A stretch of DNA of 52,562 nucleotides from an uncultured Verrucomicrobia subdivision 3 bacterium. Lineage in GTDB: Bacteria; Verrucomicrobiota; Verrucomicrobiia; Limisphaerales; UBA11358. The stretch covers positions 1 to 52,562 of the forward strand of contig CAIQWB010000069.1 in NCBI GenBank assembly GCA_903875465.1. Reading direction: 5' to 3'. The notes beneath the pieces were generated by a model. That model made no database searches, had not been told where the DNA came from, and was given only the letters and a program-made list of their open reading frames with translations. Positions 25,375-33,987 of this stretch are shown piece after piece (positions within the stretch are counted from its first letter, which is position 1; each line of letters starts with the position of its first letter). The position numbers and the translations under genes are program-made.

Positions 25375-26628
25375 ATGAAATTAGCGATTCCCGCCCTGGT
25401 GTTGGCAGCGGCGCTTCTGACAAAGGGCGCGCTGGCGGAGCCAGTGTCGGTCACAGTGGACACGGGCACGCCGGTGTGCACCAACTTTCTTGGGTTCGGC
25501 GTGCAATGGAGTGCATACCCCTGGTTTGACATTTCCGAGGCCGCCTGGCAAACGATGTTTGACCGGCTGGATTACATGCGGGTGCCGATGGTCCGGTTGA
25601 TGACACGCGCTTATACCTATTGCGATGGTTTTGACACACAGGGCCAGCCCATTTATCAATGGGATAACAACCGGATGAAGAAGCTGTACCGGCTGCTCGA
25701 CTATTGCGAAAGCCGGCACGTGAAAGTCATTCTGGGTGAGTGGGATCATCCCTCGTCGCAGCAGGACCGGCCGGACATCGCGACGGACAAGTTGCAGTCC
25801 TATCACATGGACGAGAATGATCCGCGCTGGCACCGGATCATCGGGGACCTGGTGGCGCACCTGAGGAAGGACAAGCATTACACCTGTATTGTTTATTTCA
25901 ACCTTTTGAATGAGCCGAACAGCAATTCCTCAGGGCATATTGAATTTGGCAAATGGAAGGCTGCCATCACGTCGCTGAATGCGGAATTTGCCCGGCGGGG
26001 TTTGGGGCAGGATGTGAAAATTATTGGACCGGATGTGTGTTTTTTGCCGCGCGATGGTTTCTGGATTGATTTTACGGTGCAGCAATGTCCGGAACAGGTG
26101 GCCGCGTATGATTTTCATTATTATGCCCCGGTAGCCGACCTGGAATCAGATTATTTGGAAAAGTATTGCTGGATGAAGAAGGACTACATTGACCGTTTTG
26201 ATCCCAAAGGACGGGCAAAACCATTTTTCATGGGGGAAGCCGGCATGACGGGCGGTCCGGTCCAACCACACGGAGGTAATGACAGCCAGCCCCATATTTA
26301 CGAATATAATTACGGCGTGTGGATGGCGGATTACAACATTCAGTGTGCGCGGGCCGGTATGGCGGGAACCATTGCGTGGGATTTGGATGATGCCATGCAC
26401 ATTAACAAGGACAAGGACACACACTGGCCGGATGTGACCCGGACTTTGTTCAAGAAATGGGGTTTCTGGAACAGCCTGGCGAAGGAGATCGGGCATCCGG
26501 AGGATGCAAATCTGCGGCCGTGGTATTACACCTGGTCATTAATGTCCCGGAGTTTTCCGCCGGGCTGCCGGACGGTGAAAACCCCGGGAACCCTGGTGGC
26601 CGGATTGCGCACGCTGGCGGCCCGCTAG
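25375..26628 (+). CDS. Clan-A (TIM-barrel) glycoside hydrolase, ends at in-frame TAG
   Basis: The product is 417 residues with a signal peptide (LVLAAALLTKGALA). The barrel has the clan GH-A pair: an acid/base glutamate in FNLLNEPNS (Glu180) and a nucleophile in PFFMGEAGMTGG (Glu288). FLGFGVQWSAYPWFD resembles the entry of GH5/GH30/GH39-type barrels, but I cannot fix the family. The frame stops at TAG 26626-26628, yet coding-like sequence continues in the same frame for 80 codons (see next entry). The barrel is complete, while the C-terminal beta-domain would be cut. It lies 18 bases after GH130. Confidence 0.82.
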   Translation: MKLAIPALVLAAALLTKGALAEPVSVTVDTGTPVCTNFLGFGVQWSAYPWFDISEAAWQTMFDRLDYMRVPMVRLMTRAYTYCDGFDTQGQPIYQWDNNRMKKLYRLLDYCESRHVKVILGEWDHPSSQQDRPDIATDKLQSYHMDENDPRWHRIIGDLVAHLRKDKHYTCIVYFNLLNEPNSNSSGHIEFGKWKAAITSLNAEFARRGLGQDVKIIGPDVCFLPRDGFWIDFTVQQCPEQVAAYDFHYYAPVADLESDYLEKYCWMKKDYIDRFDPKGRAKPFFMGEAGMTGGPVQPHGGNDSQPHIYEYNYGVWMADYNIQCARAGMAGTIAWDLDDAMHINKDKDTHWPDVTRTLFKKWGFWNSLAKEIGHPEDANLRPWYYTWSLMSRSFPPGCRTVKTPGTLVAGLRTLAAR

Positions 26629-26871
26629 GGAAATGAATTTTCTCTGGCGCTGGTTAACGACTCGGATATTCCGCAGGACGTACGCGTCACGGTTCCAGGC
26701 GGCCAAACAATTCCGGAATTACAGCGTTATGATTATTTTGCCAATGCCCGGAAGGTGGACGCCCTGGGTTTTCCGCGACCAGCAAAAATAATGCACGAGA
26801 TTGATTTACAAGCGGGATTGACCGCAAACCTGCCGGCGCGCAGCGTGGTGATTTTTACAACCGTAAAATAG
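26629..26871 (+). pseudogene. In-frame C-terminal continuation of the clan-A glycosidase after TAG
   Basis: Directly after the TAG, in the same frame, 80 codons read GNEFSLALVNDSDIPQDVRV ... ARKVDALGFPRPAKIMHEID ... LPARSVVIFTTVK and end at TAG 26869-26871. The content is that of a C-terminal beta-sandwich of an exported glycosidase, joining smoothly to the preceding AGLRTLAAR. A one-base change (for example CAG to TAG) explains it, as does a sequencing error. Stop-codon readthrough is less likely, because the final stop of the same frame is also TAG. Confidence 0.7.
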
Positions 26872-26931
26872 TGGCCAACCTCATTAAATTCAACGCTTTC
26901 TGGATTTAATCCCCTGCGGGCATCAATAAAA

Positions 26932-28533
26932 ATGAAACTAAAAAGTCTCTTTTGGTCGTTAGCGCTAACCTTGCCGCTGGGTGCCAGTGCCCTGGATCTC
27001 CCCATCACGGCCGGTCCCTACGCGGGGACAATGAAATCGCTGACTAATTATGCGTGTCCGGCCTGGTTCCGGGACGCCAAGTTTGGCATTTGGGCGCATT
27101 GGGGGCCGCAGGCCGTGCCGGAGATGGGGGACTGGTATGCGCGCAAGATGTATGTTTCGGACGAGGTGGACCGCAAGACCGGCGAGCACAAGGGGCCGAG
27201 CGCGGATTACAAGGACCATCTGGCCCGGTTCGGCCATCCCTCCACCAATGGCTATAAAGACATCATTCCATTATGGAAAGCGGAGAAGTGGGAGCCGGAG
27301 CAATTGATGAAACTTTACAAACAAGCCGGCGCGAAATATTTCGTCAGCATGGGGTCGCATCATGATAATTTTTTCCTGTGGAATTCCAAGCTGCATCGCT
27401 GGAATGCGGTGCAGATGGGGCCGCGTCGGGATGTGGTTGGTGAATGGCAGAAGGCGGCGAAGGCCAATGGCCTGCCGTTTGGGGTGTCCGAACATCTCGG
27501 CGCCAGCTTTACCTGGTTTCAGGACGCGCACCGGTCGGACAAGACCGGTCCCCTGGCGGGCGTGCCGTATGATGGCGCGAATTCCAACAACTGGGAACTT
27601 TATCATTTTCCGGCAGACAAGGGGGATAATGGCTGGTATTCCAAAAATCCCCGCTGGCAGCAGGAATGGTATTATGAAATCAAGGAACTGGTGGATAATT
27701 ATCATCCCGACCTGTTGTACAGTGACGGAGCCGTGCCGTTTGGCAATGAGGTGGGCTGGAGCCAGATTGCGAATTTATATAATGACAGCCTGCAGCAACA
27801 TGGCGGCCGGCAGATGGCGGTTTATAATTGCAAACAGGTTTCCGAAGGTCGCTGGGTGCAGGACTATGAACGCGGGGTCGGGGGCGGGATTGATCCGTAT
27901 CCGTGGCAGACCGACACTTCCATTGGCGACTGGTTTTACAATAAGAATTACAAGGACAAACAAACCGGTAAAATGTATGGTTCGCCGGAATGGGTGGTGC
28001 GGACGCTGGTGGACATTGTCAGTAAAAACGGCAACCTGCTGTTGAATGTCGTCCTGCGTCCGGACGGCTCGCTGGACCCGGACGCTGAGGCGATGCTCCA
28101 CCGGCTGGCCGACTGGACGGCGGTGAATGGCGAGGCGATTTATGGTTCGCGTCCATGGTTTGTCTACGGCGAAGGGGCGGTGAAACCCAAGGGTGGTTCG
28201 TTCAGTGAAAAATTTGATTTCTCGGCCAAAGACATTCGCTTCACAACGAAGGGTGCGACACTCTACGCGATTGCCCTGGGCTGGCCGGATGACGGCAAGG
28301 TGGTCATTAGGTCTCTGGCCAAGATGGCGGATGCCAGTGTGAATAGAATTCAGAGGGTCGAACTCTTGAGTGCGAAGGGCAACTTCTTCCACCGGTTGTT
28401 GGGCGGCGACAGCTTGAAATTCACCCAAACCGTGGACGGGCTAGCGGTGCAACTGCCGGACAAGGCACGGATGGACATGACTTGCGCGCTCCGCATCACC
28501 GGCAACAACCTTAAACCCGCCCCTTTGCCATAA
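26932..28533 (+). CDS. GH29 alpha-L-fucosidase (first of a tandem pair), secreted
   Basis: The protein has 533 residues with a signal peptide (LFWSLALTLPLGASA). GH29 marks are WFRDAKFGIWAHWGPQAVP (with the substrate-binding His of the family's HWG motif), FVSMGSHHDNFFLWNSK, WQKAAKANGLPFGVSEH, and the nucleophile Asp in YHPDLLYSDGAVPF. VSKNGNLLLNVVLRPDGSLD and NGEAIYGSRPW mark the barrel end, followed by a C-terminal beta-sandwich. It releases alpha-linked L-fucose from glycans in the periplasm or outside the cell. It is followed 21 bases later by a close paralogue. Confidence 0.95.
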   Translation: MKLKSLFWSLALTLPLGASALDLPITAGPYAGTMKSLTNYACPAWFRDAKFGIWAHWGPQAVPEMGDWYARKMYVSDEVDRKTGEHKGPSADYKDHLARFGHPSTNGYKDIIPLWKAEKWEPEQLMKLYKQAGAKYFVSMGSHHDNFFLWNSKLHRWNAVQMGPRRDVVGEWQKAAKANGLPFGVSEHLGASFTWFQDAHRSDKTGPLAGVPYDGANSNNWELYHFPADKGDNGWYSKNPRWQQEWYYEIKELVDNYHPDLLYSDGAVPFGNEVGWSQIANLYNDSLQQHGGRQMAVYNCKQVSEGRWVQDYERGVGGGIDPYPWQTDTSIGDWFYNKNYKDKQTGKMYGSPEWVVRTLVDIVSKNGNLLLNVVLRPDGSLDPDAEAMLHRLADWTAVNGEAIYGSRPWFVYGEGAVKPKGGSFSEKFDFSAKDIRFTTKGATLYAIALGWPDDGKVVIRSLAKMADASVNRIQRVELLSAKGNFFHRLLGGDSLKFTQTVDGLAVQLPDKARMDMTCALRITGNNLKPAPLP

Positions 28534-28554
28534 GGGGCGAGAACCAGCATTGAC

Positions 28555-30105
28555 ATGATGAAATGGGACCGGCTTGACATATCCGCGCTGCTGCTGGTCG
28601 GCGCGGCCACCGTGGCGGTGGCGCAGACCAGCGGTGGGCAATCATGGCCAGCCGACGCAAAGCCCTTCCGGTCGGAAGACGAATCGCTGAGGAATTACCA
28701 ATGCCCCGAATGGTTCCGCGACGCCAAGCTGGGGATCTGGGCGGTGTGGGGGCCAGAGTCGGTGCCGAGGCAAGGTGATTGGTATGCGCGCAATCTCTAC
28801 CTGCAGGGCAGCAGTCAAAATAAATTCCACGTCGAGCACTACGGTCCGCCGTCAAAATTCGGGTTCAAGGAGGTTATTCCACTATGGAAAGCAGAGAAGT
28901 GGGATCCCAATCGCTTAATGGGGCTTTATCAGCAGGCTGGGGCCAAATATTTCTGCATGATCGCCATGCATCATGACAACTTTGACTGTTGGAATTCGAA
29001 GTATCAGCCGAAATGGAATAGTTTGAACCTGGGGCCGAAGCGGGACATCGCTGGTGAATGGCAGCAGGCGGCGCGGAACCATGGATTACGTTTTGGCATG
29101 ACCGAACACCTGGCGGCCAGTTGGTGGTTTTACAGTGCCAACAAAGGCAGAGACACGAATGGTTCACTGGCAGGAGTGCCTTACGATGGGAATGATCCCC
29201 GGTTTGCGGACTTGTACTGGTCCGGCAACGAGCACCCCAGCTTCCACTACTACGGAGCGGATGTGCCTCTCGCTTACAAATTGAATTGGTACAACCGGAT
29301 CAGCGACATGATTGACCGGTACCATCCGGACCTGCTGTATTCGGACAGCCCGCTGCCCTATCCGGATGAAGTGGGCCGGAAATTACTGGCGCACTATTAC
29401 AATGACAACTTGCAACAGCACGATGGGAAGTTGGAAGCGGTTTACAACTGCAAGGAAGAATCCCAAGGGCGCTGGGTGCAGGATCTGGAGCGCGGGGTGA
29501 AGGATGGGATTGATCCGCATCCTTGGCAGACCGACACTTGTGTGGGCAACTGGTATTACAAAACGGGTTGCAAATACAAATCCACCACGACGGTGCTTCA
29601 GATGCTGGCGGACATTGTGAGCAAGAACGGGAACCTGCTCCTGAACTTTCCGCTACGTCCCGATGGCACGCTGGACGAGCAAGAGGAGAAGATTCTGGGG
29701 GATCTGTCGGACTGGATGAAGATTAATGGCGAGGCGATCTTTGGCACGCGTCCATGGAATATTTATGGCGAAGGTCCCGCGAAAGTGGTCAAAGCCGGCA
29801 GCTTTAACGAGGGGAAACTCGCATACACTGCCAGCGACCTGCGATTCACACAATCGAAGGACAAAAAAACGCTCTATGCCATCGCCTTGGGCTGGCCAAC
29901 TAGTGGCAGGCTGGTGGTGAAGTCACTGGCTATTGCCGTGGGAAAGATCAACGAGCTCAACCTGCTTGGGCAGGCCGGTCAAATCGATTGGCGGCAAACG
30001 GCGGAAGGACTCGAGGTTGTGTTGCCACCACAAAAACCGAACCAGAGTATTTTTGCCCTAAAAATTACCGGAGTGGACCTTCAGCCGGCGACGGTTGCAA
30101 ATTGA
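28555..30105 (+). CDS. GH29 alpha-L-fucosidase paralogue (second of pair), secreted
   Basis: The protein has 516 residues with a signal peptide (ALLLVGAATVAVAQ). It parallels the upstream fucosidase along its length: YQCPEWFRDAKLGIWAVWGP, FCMIAMHHDNFDCWNSKYQ, GLRFGMTEHLAASWW, DLLYSDSPLPYPDE (nucleophile Asp), VSKNGNLLLNFPLRPDGTLD. The family's HWG is VWG here, so a conserved substrate-contacting His is replaced by Val, while HHDNF and the nucleophile are kept. This suggests altered linkage or sugar preference, or reduced activity. It is in operon with the first copy and with GH92. Confidence 0.92.
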   Translation: MMKWDRLDISALLLVGAATVAVAQTSGGQSWPADAKPFRSEDESLRNYQCPEWFRDAKLGIWAVWGPESVPRQGDWYARNLYLQGSSQNKFHVEHYGPPSKFGFKEVIPLWKAEKWDPNRLMGLYQQAGAKYFCMIAMHHDNFDCWNSKYQPKWNSLNLGPKRDIAGEWQQAARNHGLRFGMTEHLAASWWFYSANKGRDTNGSLAGVPYDGNDPRFADLYWSGNEHPSFHYYGADVPLAYKLNWYNRISDMIDRYHPDLLYSDSPLPYPDEVGRKLLAHYYNDNLQQHDGKLEAVYNCKEESQGRWVQDLERGVKDGIDPHPWQTDTCVGNWYYKTGCKYKSTTTVLQMLADIVSKNGNLLLNFPLRPDGTLDEQEEKILGDLSDWMKINGEAIFGTRPWNIYGEGPAKVVKAGSFNEGKLAYTASDLRFTQSKDKKTLYAIALGWPTSGRLVVKSLAIAVGKINELNLLGQAGQIDWRQTAEGLEVVLPPQKPNQSIFALKITGVDLQPATVAN

Positions 30106-30167
30106 ACTCAATCAACCGGGCTGGTTGCCGACCAGGCGACCCAACCGGTGCAACCAATCTTAATCTT

Positions 30168-32525
30168 ATGAAACCCGGGAATAATAAATATTTATCAGGA
30201 TTGGTTACAGGGCTGTTCGCCGCATTTGCCACCCTGCACATGGTCGCCGAGCCGATGCCCGAGGCCCCGGTAGATTGGGTGCATCCGCTGATTGGGTCCG
30301 AACGCTGCCGCAACTTCTTCATGACGGCGGCGGCCCGGCCATTCGGCATGGTCAAACTCGCCCCGGATACAGAAATTACCGGCTATTACCACACCGGTTA
30401 TCAAAACGCCCAGACCAATATCTTTGGTTTCAGCCATATTCATGAATTCCAGATGGGTGGGCTGGCAGTCATGCCGGTGTCAGGCGCGGTTAACCCGATT
30501 CCCGGGCCCGAACGATGGAAATCTCCATTTTGTCCGGCGGCACAGACCGTGGCCCCAGGCTATCAGCGAGTGCATCTGGACCGCTATGGCATTGATGTGG
30601 AGCTTACGGCCACACGGCGGGTGGGTTTTCATCGCTACACCTATGAGCGGGCGGACGAGGCCGCAATCCTCCTGCCACTTTCCGGGGTGTGGAACGAGGG
30701 GCGGATGTACGCGGCGGAGGTCAAACGCACGGCGCCGGAAACCCTGGAGGGCAGCCTGATATTCGCAGACGCGCGGCTTTCTACGGATTCCCGGCTGGTC
30801 ATTCCGACGAAGGTTTTCTTTGTCATCACAACGGACCGCCCCGGGAAGGTGCTGAATGGCTGGCATACGCAGCAACTGTTGGGTAACATCAGTGGCATCA
30901 ATGGGGAGAACAGCGGCCTGGTGCTGGATTTCGGCACCGTTCGCGCCGGCACCACAGTGCAAATGAAAGTGGCCATTTCCTATTGTTCGGTTGAGCAAGC
31001 GCGTTTGAACCTGAACACCGAACTGCCCGGCTGGGACTTTGCGGCAGTGCGCAACGCTGCCCGTCAGGAGTGGAACACCGCGCTGAGCCGCATCGAAATC
31101 GCCGGCTCGGACCAGCGCAAAGTCAAGTTTTACACTGACCTTTGGCACAGCCTGCTGGGCCGAGGCATCTTCAGCGACGTGAATGGAAAATATCCGATTT
31201 ACCATGACGACCAGTACAGTGAGATCAATCATGATGTCAACGGGCAGTATCCCGTGGGCAGCAAACAACCGTTGTTCGAAATAAAAACCGTGCCGCTGGA
31301 CCCCAGGGGCCAGCCGGCCTTTGCGATGCATGTTTCGGATTCCTTTTGGTGGACACAGCAAAATCTCGACACGACCTGGGGGCTGGCTTATCCCGAGGTG
31401 CTGCGCGAGTTTTGCAATTCTTGGCTGCGGTTTTATGACGACACTGGCGAACTGCCCATGGGGGCGACTGCCGGGCGGCTGGATCACATTATGTCGGGTG
31501 ACCAGGCTGCGCCCTTGCTCGGCCGGGCGGTACAGATGGGACTGCCGGGGGTGGATGGCGAACACGCTTTGAGGGCGATGAAAGCCCTGCACCAAGGCAA
31601 GAATCGACCGATGGGTGATGTGGACATCTACGCGAAATATGGCGGCTGGATGCCGGCGAATTTGGGCGAACACAAATGGTCGGTCACCCGCACCGTGGAA
31701 AATTCCTTTTGCGACTGGATTCTCGGGGAGGTTGCGCAAAAGCTGGGGCATGCCGCCGACGCGGACATTTATCTGCGCCGCTCGTTGGGCTGGACCAACT
31801 TGTACAATCCGGCGAGCGGCTGGCTCCAACCGCGGAATTCGGATGGCACGTGGGTTGAGCCCTTCGATCCGCTGCCGTATAATAGCCCGGGTTTTCTCGA
31901 GAGTTTCTCGGCGGTGCTGACCTGGTTTCCCGTGAACGACCTGTCTGGCATGATGCAAATCATGGGCGGACGGGAGAAAACCATCCAACGGCTCAACGAG
32001 CAATTTGAGCGCGCCGAGCCGCAGCATTTTCGCTTCGGCTGGTTGCAATATGAGAACAACACCGGCTTTCATCATGCGCATCTATTCAATTTGCTCGGTG
32101 ATCCCGTGAAGTCCCAGCGCTGGGTCCGCGAGGTTTATCAGGCCAATTACAGCCTGACCAATGCCTCGTCCGATGCTTATGCCCACGACGATGAGGATCA
32201 AGGCCAGATGGGGGCACTGAGCGCACTCATGGCCATGGGGTTGTTTCAATTGCGCGGGGGGTGCGAGGTCAATCCGAGCTATGAACTCACGGCTCCCATG
32301 CTGGACCGGGTTTGCATTCACTTGCAACCTGACTCTTATCAGGCAAAGGACTTGGTTATCACCGCGGGGCCGGATCCTGAAAAGAATCCCTATATTCAGT
32401 CGGTTACCCTCAACGGGCAACGGCTCAGCAAACTGGTGGTCACCCAGGCGCAGATCAATCAGGGTGCACAGTTGAATTTTGTACTCTCCGACAAACCCAA
32501 TCTCGCATGGAACCAAGCGCAATGA
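30168..32525 (+). CDS. GH92 family alpha-mannosidase, secreted
   Basis: The ATG at 30168 gives 785 residues with a signal peptide (LVTGLFAAFATLHMVA). GH92 marks are DWVHPLIGSERCRN ... ARPFGMVKLAPDTEIT at the N-terminus, FGFSHIHEFQMGGLAVMPV, TTWGLAYPEVLREFCNSWL, YDDTGELPMGATAGR, and the (alpha/alpha)6-domain end DDEDQGQMGALSALMAMGLF. GH92 enzymes are Ca2+-dependent exo-alpha-mannosidases on N-glycans and yeast mannan. The usual Gly-rich N-terminal loop is replaced by SERCRNFFMTAAA, so linkage specificity is uncertain. Its stop overlaps the next start (ATGA). Confidence 0.9.
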   Translation: MKPGNNKYLSGLVTGLFAAFATLHMVAEPMPEAPVDWVHPLIGSERCRNFFMTAAARPFGMVKLAPDTEITGYYHTGYQNAQTNIFGFSHIHEFQMGGLAVMPVSGAVNPIPGPERWKSPFCPAAQTVAPGYQRVHLDRYGIDVELTATRRVGFHRYTYERADEAAILLPLSGVWNEGRMYAAEVKRTAPETLEGSLIFADARLSTDSRLVIPTKVFFVITTDRPGKVLNGWHTQQLLGNISGINGENSGLVLDFGTVRAGTTVQMKVAISYCSVEQARLNLNTELPGWDFAAVRNAARQEWNTALSRIEIAGSDQRKVKFYTDLWHSLLGRGIFSDVNGKYPIYHDDQYSEINHDVNGQYPVGSKQPLFEIKTVPLDPRGQPAFAMHVSDSFWWTQQNLDTTWGLAYPEVLREFCNSWLRFYDDTGELPMGATAGRLDHIMSGDQAAPLLGRAVQMGLPGVDGEHALRAMKALHQGKNRPMGDVDIYAKYGGWMPANLGEHKWSVTRTVENSFCDWILGEVAQKLGHAADADIYLRRSLGWTNLYNPASGWLQPRNSDGTWVEPFDPLPYNSPGFLESFSAVLTWFPVNDLSGMMQIMGGREKTIQRLNEQFERAEPQHFRFGWLQYENNTGFHHAHLFNLLGDPVKSQRWVREVYQANYSLTNASSDAYAHDDEDQGQMGALSALMAMGLFQLRGGCEVNPSYELTAPMLDRVCIHLQPDSYQAKDLVITAGPDPEKNPYIQSVTLNGQRLSKLVVTQAQINQGAQLNFVLSDKPNLAWNQAQ

Positions 32526-33958
32526 AATCCCGGTGCAGCAGGAAGTTTTTCCCGGACATTTTCATTGACTGGTGGCTGGCTGGTGGTCGGCCCTTGGCCG
32601 GCATGCGTGAAGCGATACTGGTGGCCTGGTTGAGCCTGGTCATTACCACCGTTGCGCAAACTGGCCCGACCAATGCCGTCACCGCCCTGGCACCAGTGAG
32701 TGTGTCGACCAGCCGGGCCAGTGGAATTTACCGAGTGGGCGAGCCCATCCGGGTGCGGATTCAAGCGCGCCGACCAGCGGATGAAGCCGTGCGATCAATT
32801 GACTACACGGTTAAGTTGCACGGGGCGAAGTGGCTGGCGGGCGGTGAGCTCCCGCTGACGAATGGCCTGGCGGAATTCACCACACAGCTCACCGAACCGG
32901 GATCCTTGCTGTTTACCATCAACGGCACCAATGCCGCCGGCCAGAAGTTTTCGACCCTGGCCGGGGCGGTGGCCGACTATCGGGAAATTCGCTGGCCACA
33001 ACCGGCGCCGGATGATTTTGATGTATTCTGGGATGCCAAACTGGCCGAGTCGGCGCATTTGCCGCTGAATGCCCGGGAGGAGCCGGTACCCCTGCCGGCG
33101 GAACCTGCGATTGATTACAGCAAAGTCACGCTGGATAATATTCATGGTTCGCACGTTTACGGCCAGCTAGCGCATCCGCACACAGCGGGAAAATATCCCG
33201 CCATCTTACTGGTGCAGTATGCCGGGGTGTATCCGCTCAAGCGTGACAATGTCACCGCCCTGGCCCGAGAAGGCTGGTTAGTTTTGAATATCAGTGCGCA
33301 TGATTTTCCTTTTGATTTGCCGGATAATGAGATGCAAAAACTCGCGGATGGTGAGCTTAAGGAATACACGACGATCGGTCAGACGAACCGGGAGACCAGT
33401 TATTTTCTTAGAATGTTCATTGGCTGCCAGCGGGCGGTTGAATATCTCACCACGCGGGGGGATTGGAACGGCCGGGTGTTGGTGGTCAAGGGTACGAGCC
33501 AGGGCGGGTTGCAGTCGATTGTGGCGGCGGCGCTGGACCCCAGGGTGACTGCCATCATGGCTTTGGAACCGGCGGGTTGCGGCAACACGGCGCAAAGCAG
33601 TGGGCGGGCGTGGGGCTGGCCTTACTGGCAGGCGCATGCCCATGGACCCGAGGCGGCGGAGATCATGGAGACCAGCCGCTATTTTGATGCCATCCATTTC
33701 GCGCACCGGGTGAAATGCCCGGCGCTGATAGGTCCAGGTTTGATGGAAACCACCTGTCCGGCCTCGAATGTGCTGGCGATGGGCAATTTATTGTCTGGTC
33801 CGGTGGAGATGGTGATCCTGCCGCAAGCGGGACACCAGGCGCACAATGACAAGCGGGGTGAAACGCCGTTTAACAAGCGATCGGCAGCCTGGCTGAAAGC
33901 GCTGAAAGCGGGACAAATGTTTGGTGAATTTGCTCCTGTTAATATGCCAGCCAAGTAA
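32522..33958 (+). CDS. CE7-like acetyl esterase (AXE1 family), secreted
   Basis: The ATG at 32522 overlaps the GH92 stop, giving 478 residues; 32507 is a less likely start. A hydrophobic export segment (ILVAWLSLVITTVA) is followed by an N-terminal beta domain, then the alpha/beta hydrolase: DDFDVFWDAKLAE, NIHGSHVYGQLAHP, the nucleophile elbow KGTSQGGLQ (Ser326), and AGHQAHND (His438). The triad acid is normally Asp in this family, but here the position reads GLMETTCPAS (Glu409). The role is removal of acetyl groups from sugars so that glycosidases can act. It is co-transcribed with GH92 and the next esterase. Confidence 0.85.
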   Translation: MKSRCSRKFFPDIFIDWWLAGGRPLAGMREAILVAWLSLVITTVAQTGPTNAVTALAPVSVSTSRASGIYRVGEPIRVRIQARRPADEAVRSIDYTVKLHGAKWLAGGELPLTNGLAEFTTQLTEPGSLLFTINGTNAAGQKFSTLAGAVADYREIRWPQPAPDDFDVFWDAKLAESAHLPLNAREEPVPLPAEPAIDYSKVTLDNIHGSHVYGQLAHPHTAGKYPAILLVQYAGVYPLKRDNVTALAREGWLVLNISAHDFPFDLPDNEMQKLADGELKEYTTIGQTNRETSYFLRMFIGCQRAVEYLTTRGDWNGRVLVVKGTSQGGLQSIVAAALDPRVTAIMALEPAGCGNTAQSSGRAWGWPYWQAHAHGPEAAEIMETSRYFDAIHFAHRVKCPALIGPGLMETTCPASNVLAMGNLLSGPVEMVILPQAGHQAHNDKRGETPFNKRSAAWLKALKAGQMFGEFAPVNMPAK

Positions 33959-33987
33959 GTTCCAAATAATACAATCAGTAAGGTTCC

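Noticed and set aside
29988-30167. Longer GH92 start at 29988
   Set aside because: It would overlap the end of the fucosidase gene; ATG 30168 gives a clean signal peptide.
30480-32081. 533-codon minus-strand ORF opposite GH92
   Set aside because: It is a shadow of the GH92 gene with no domain pattern.
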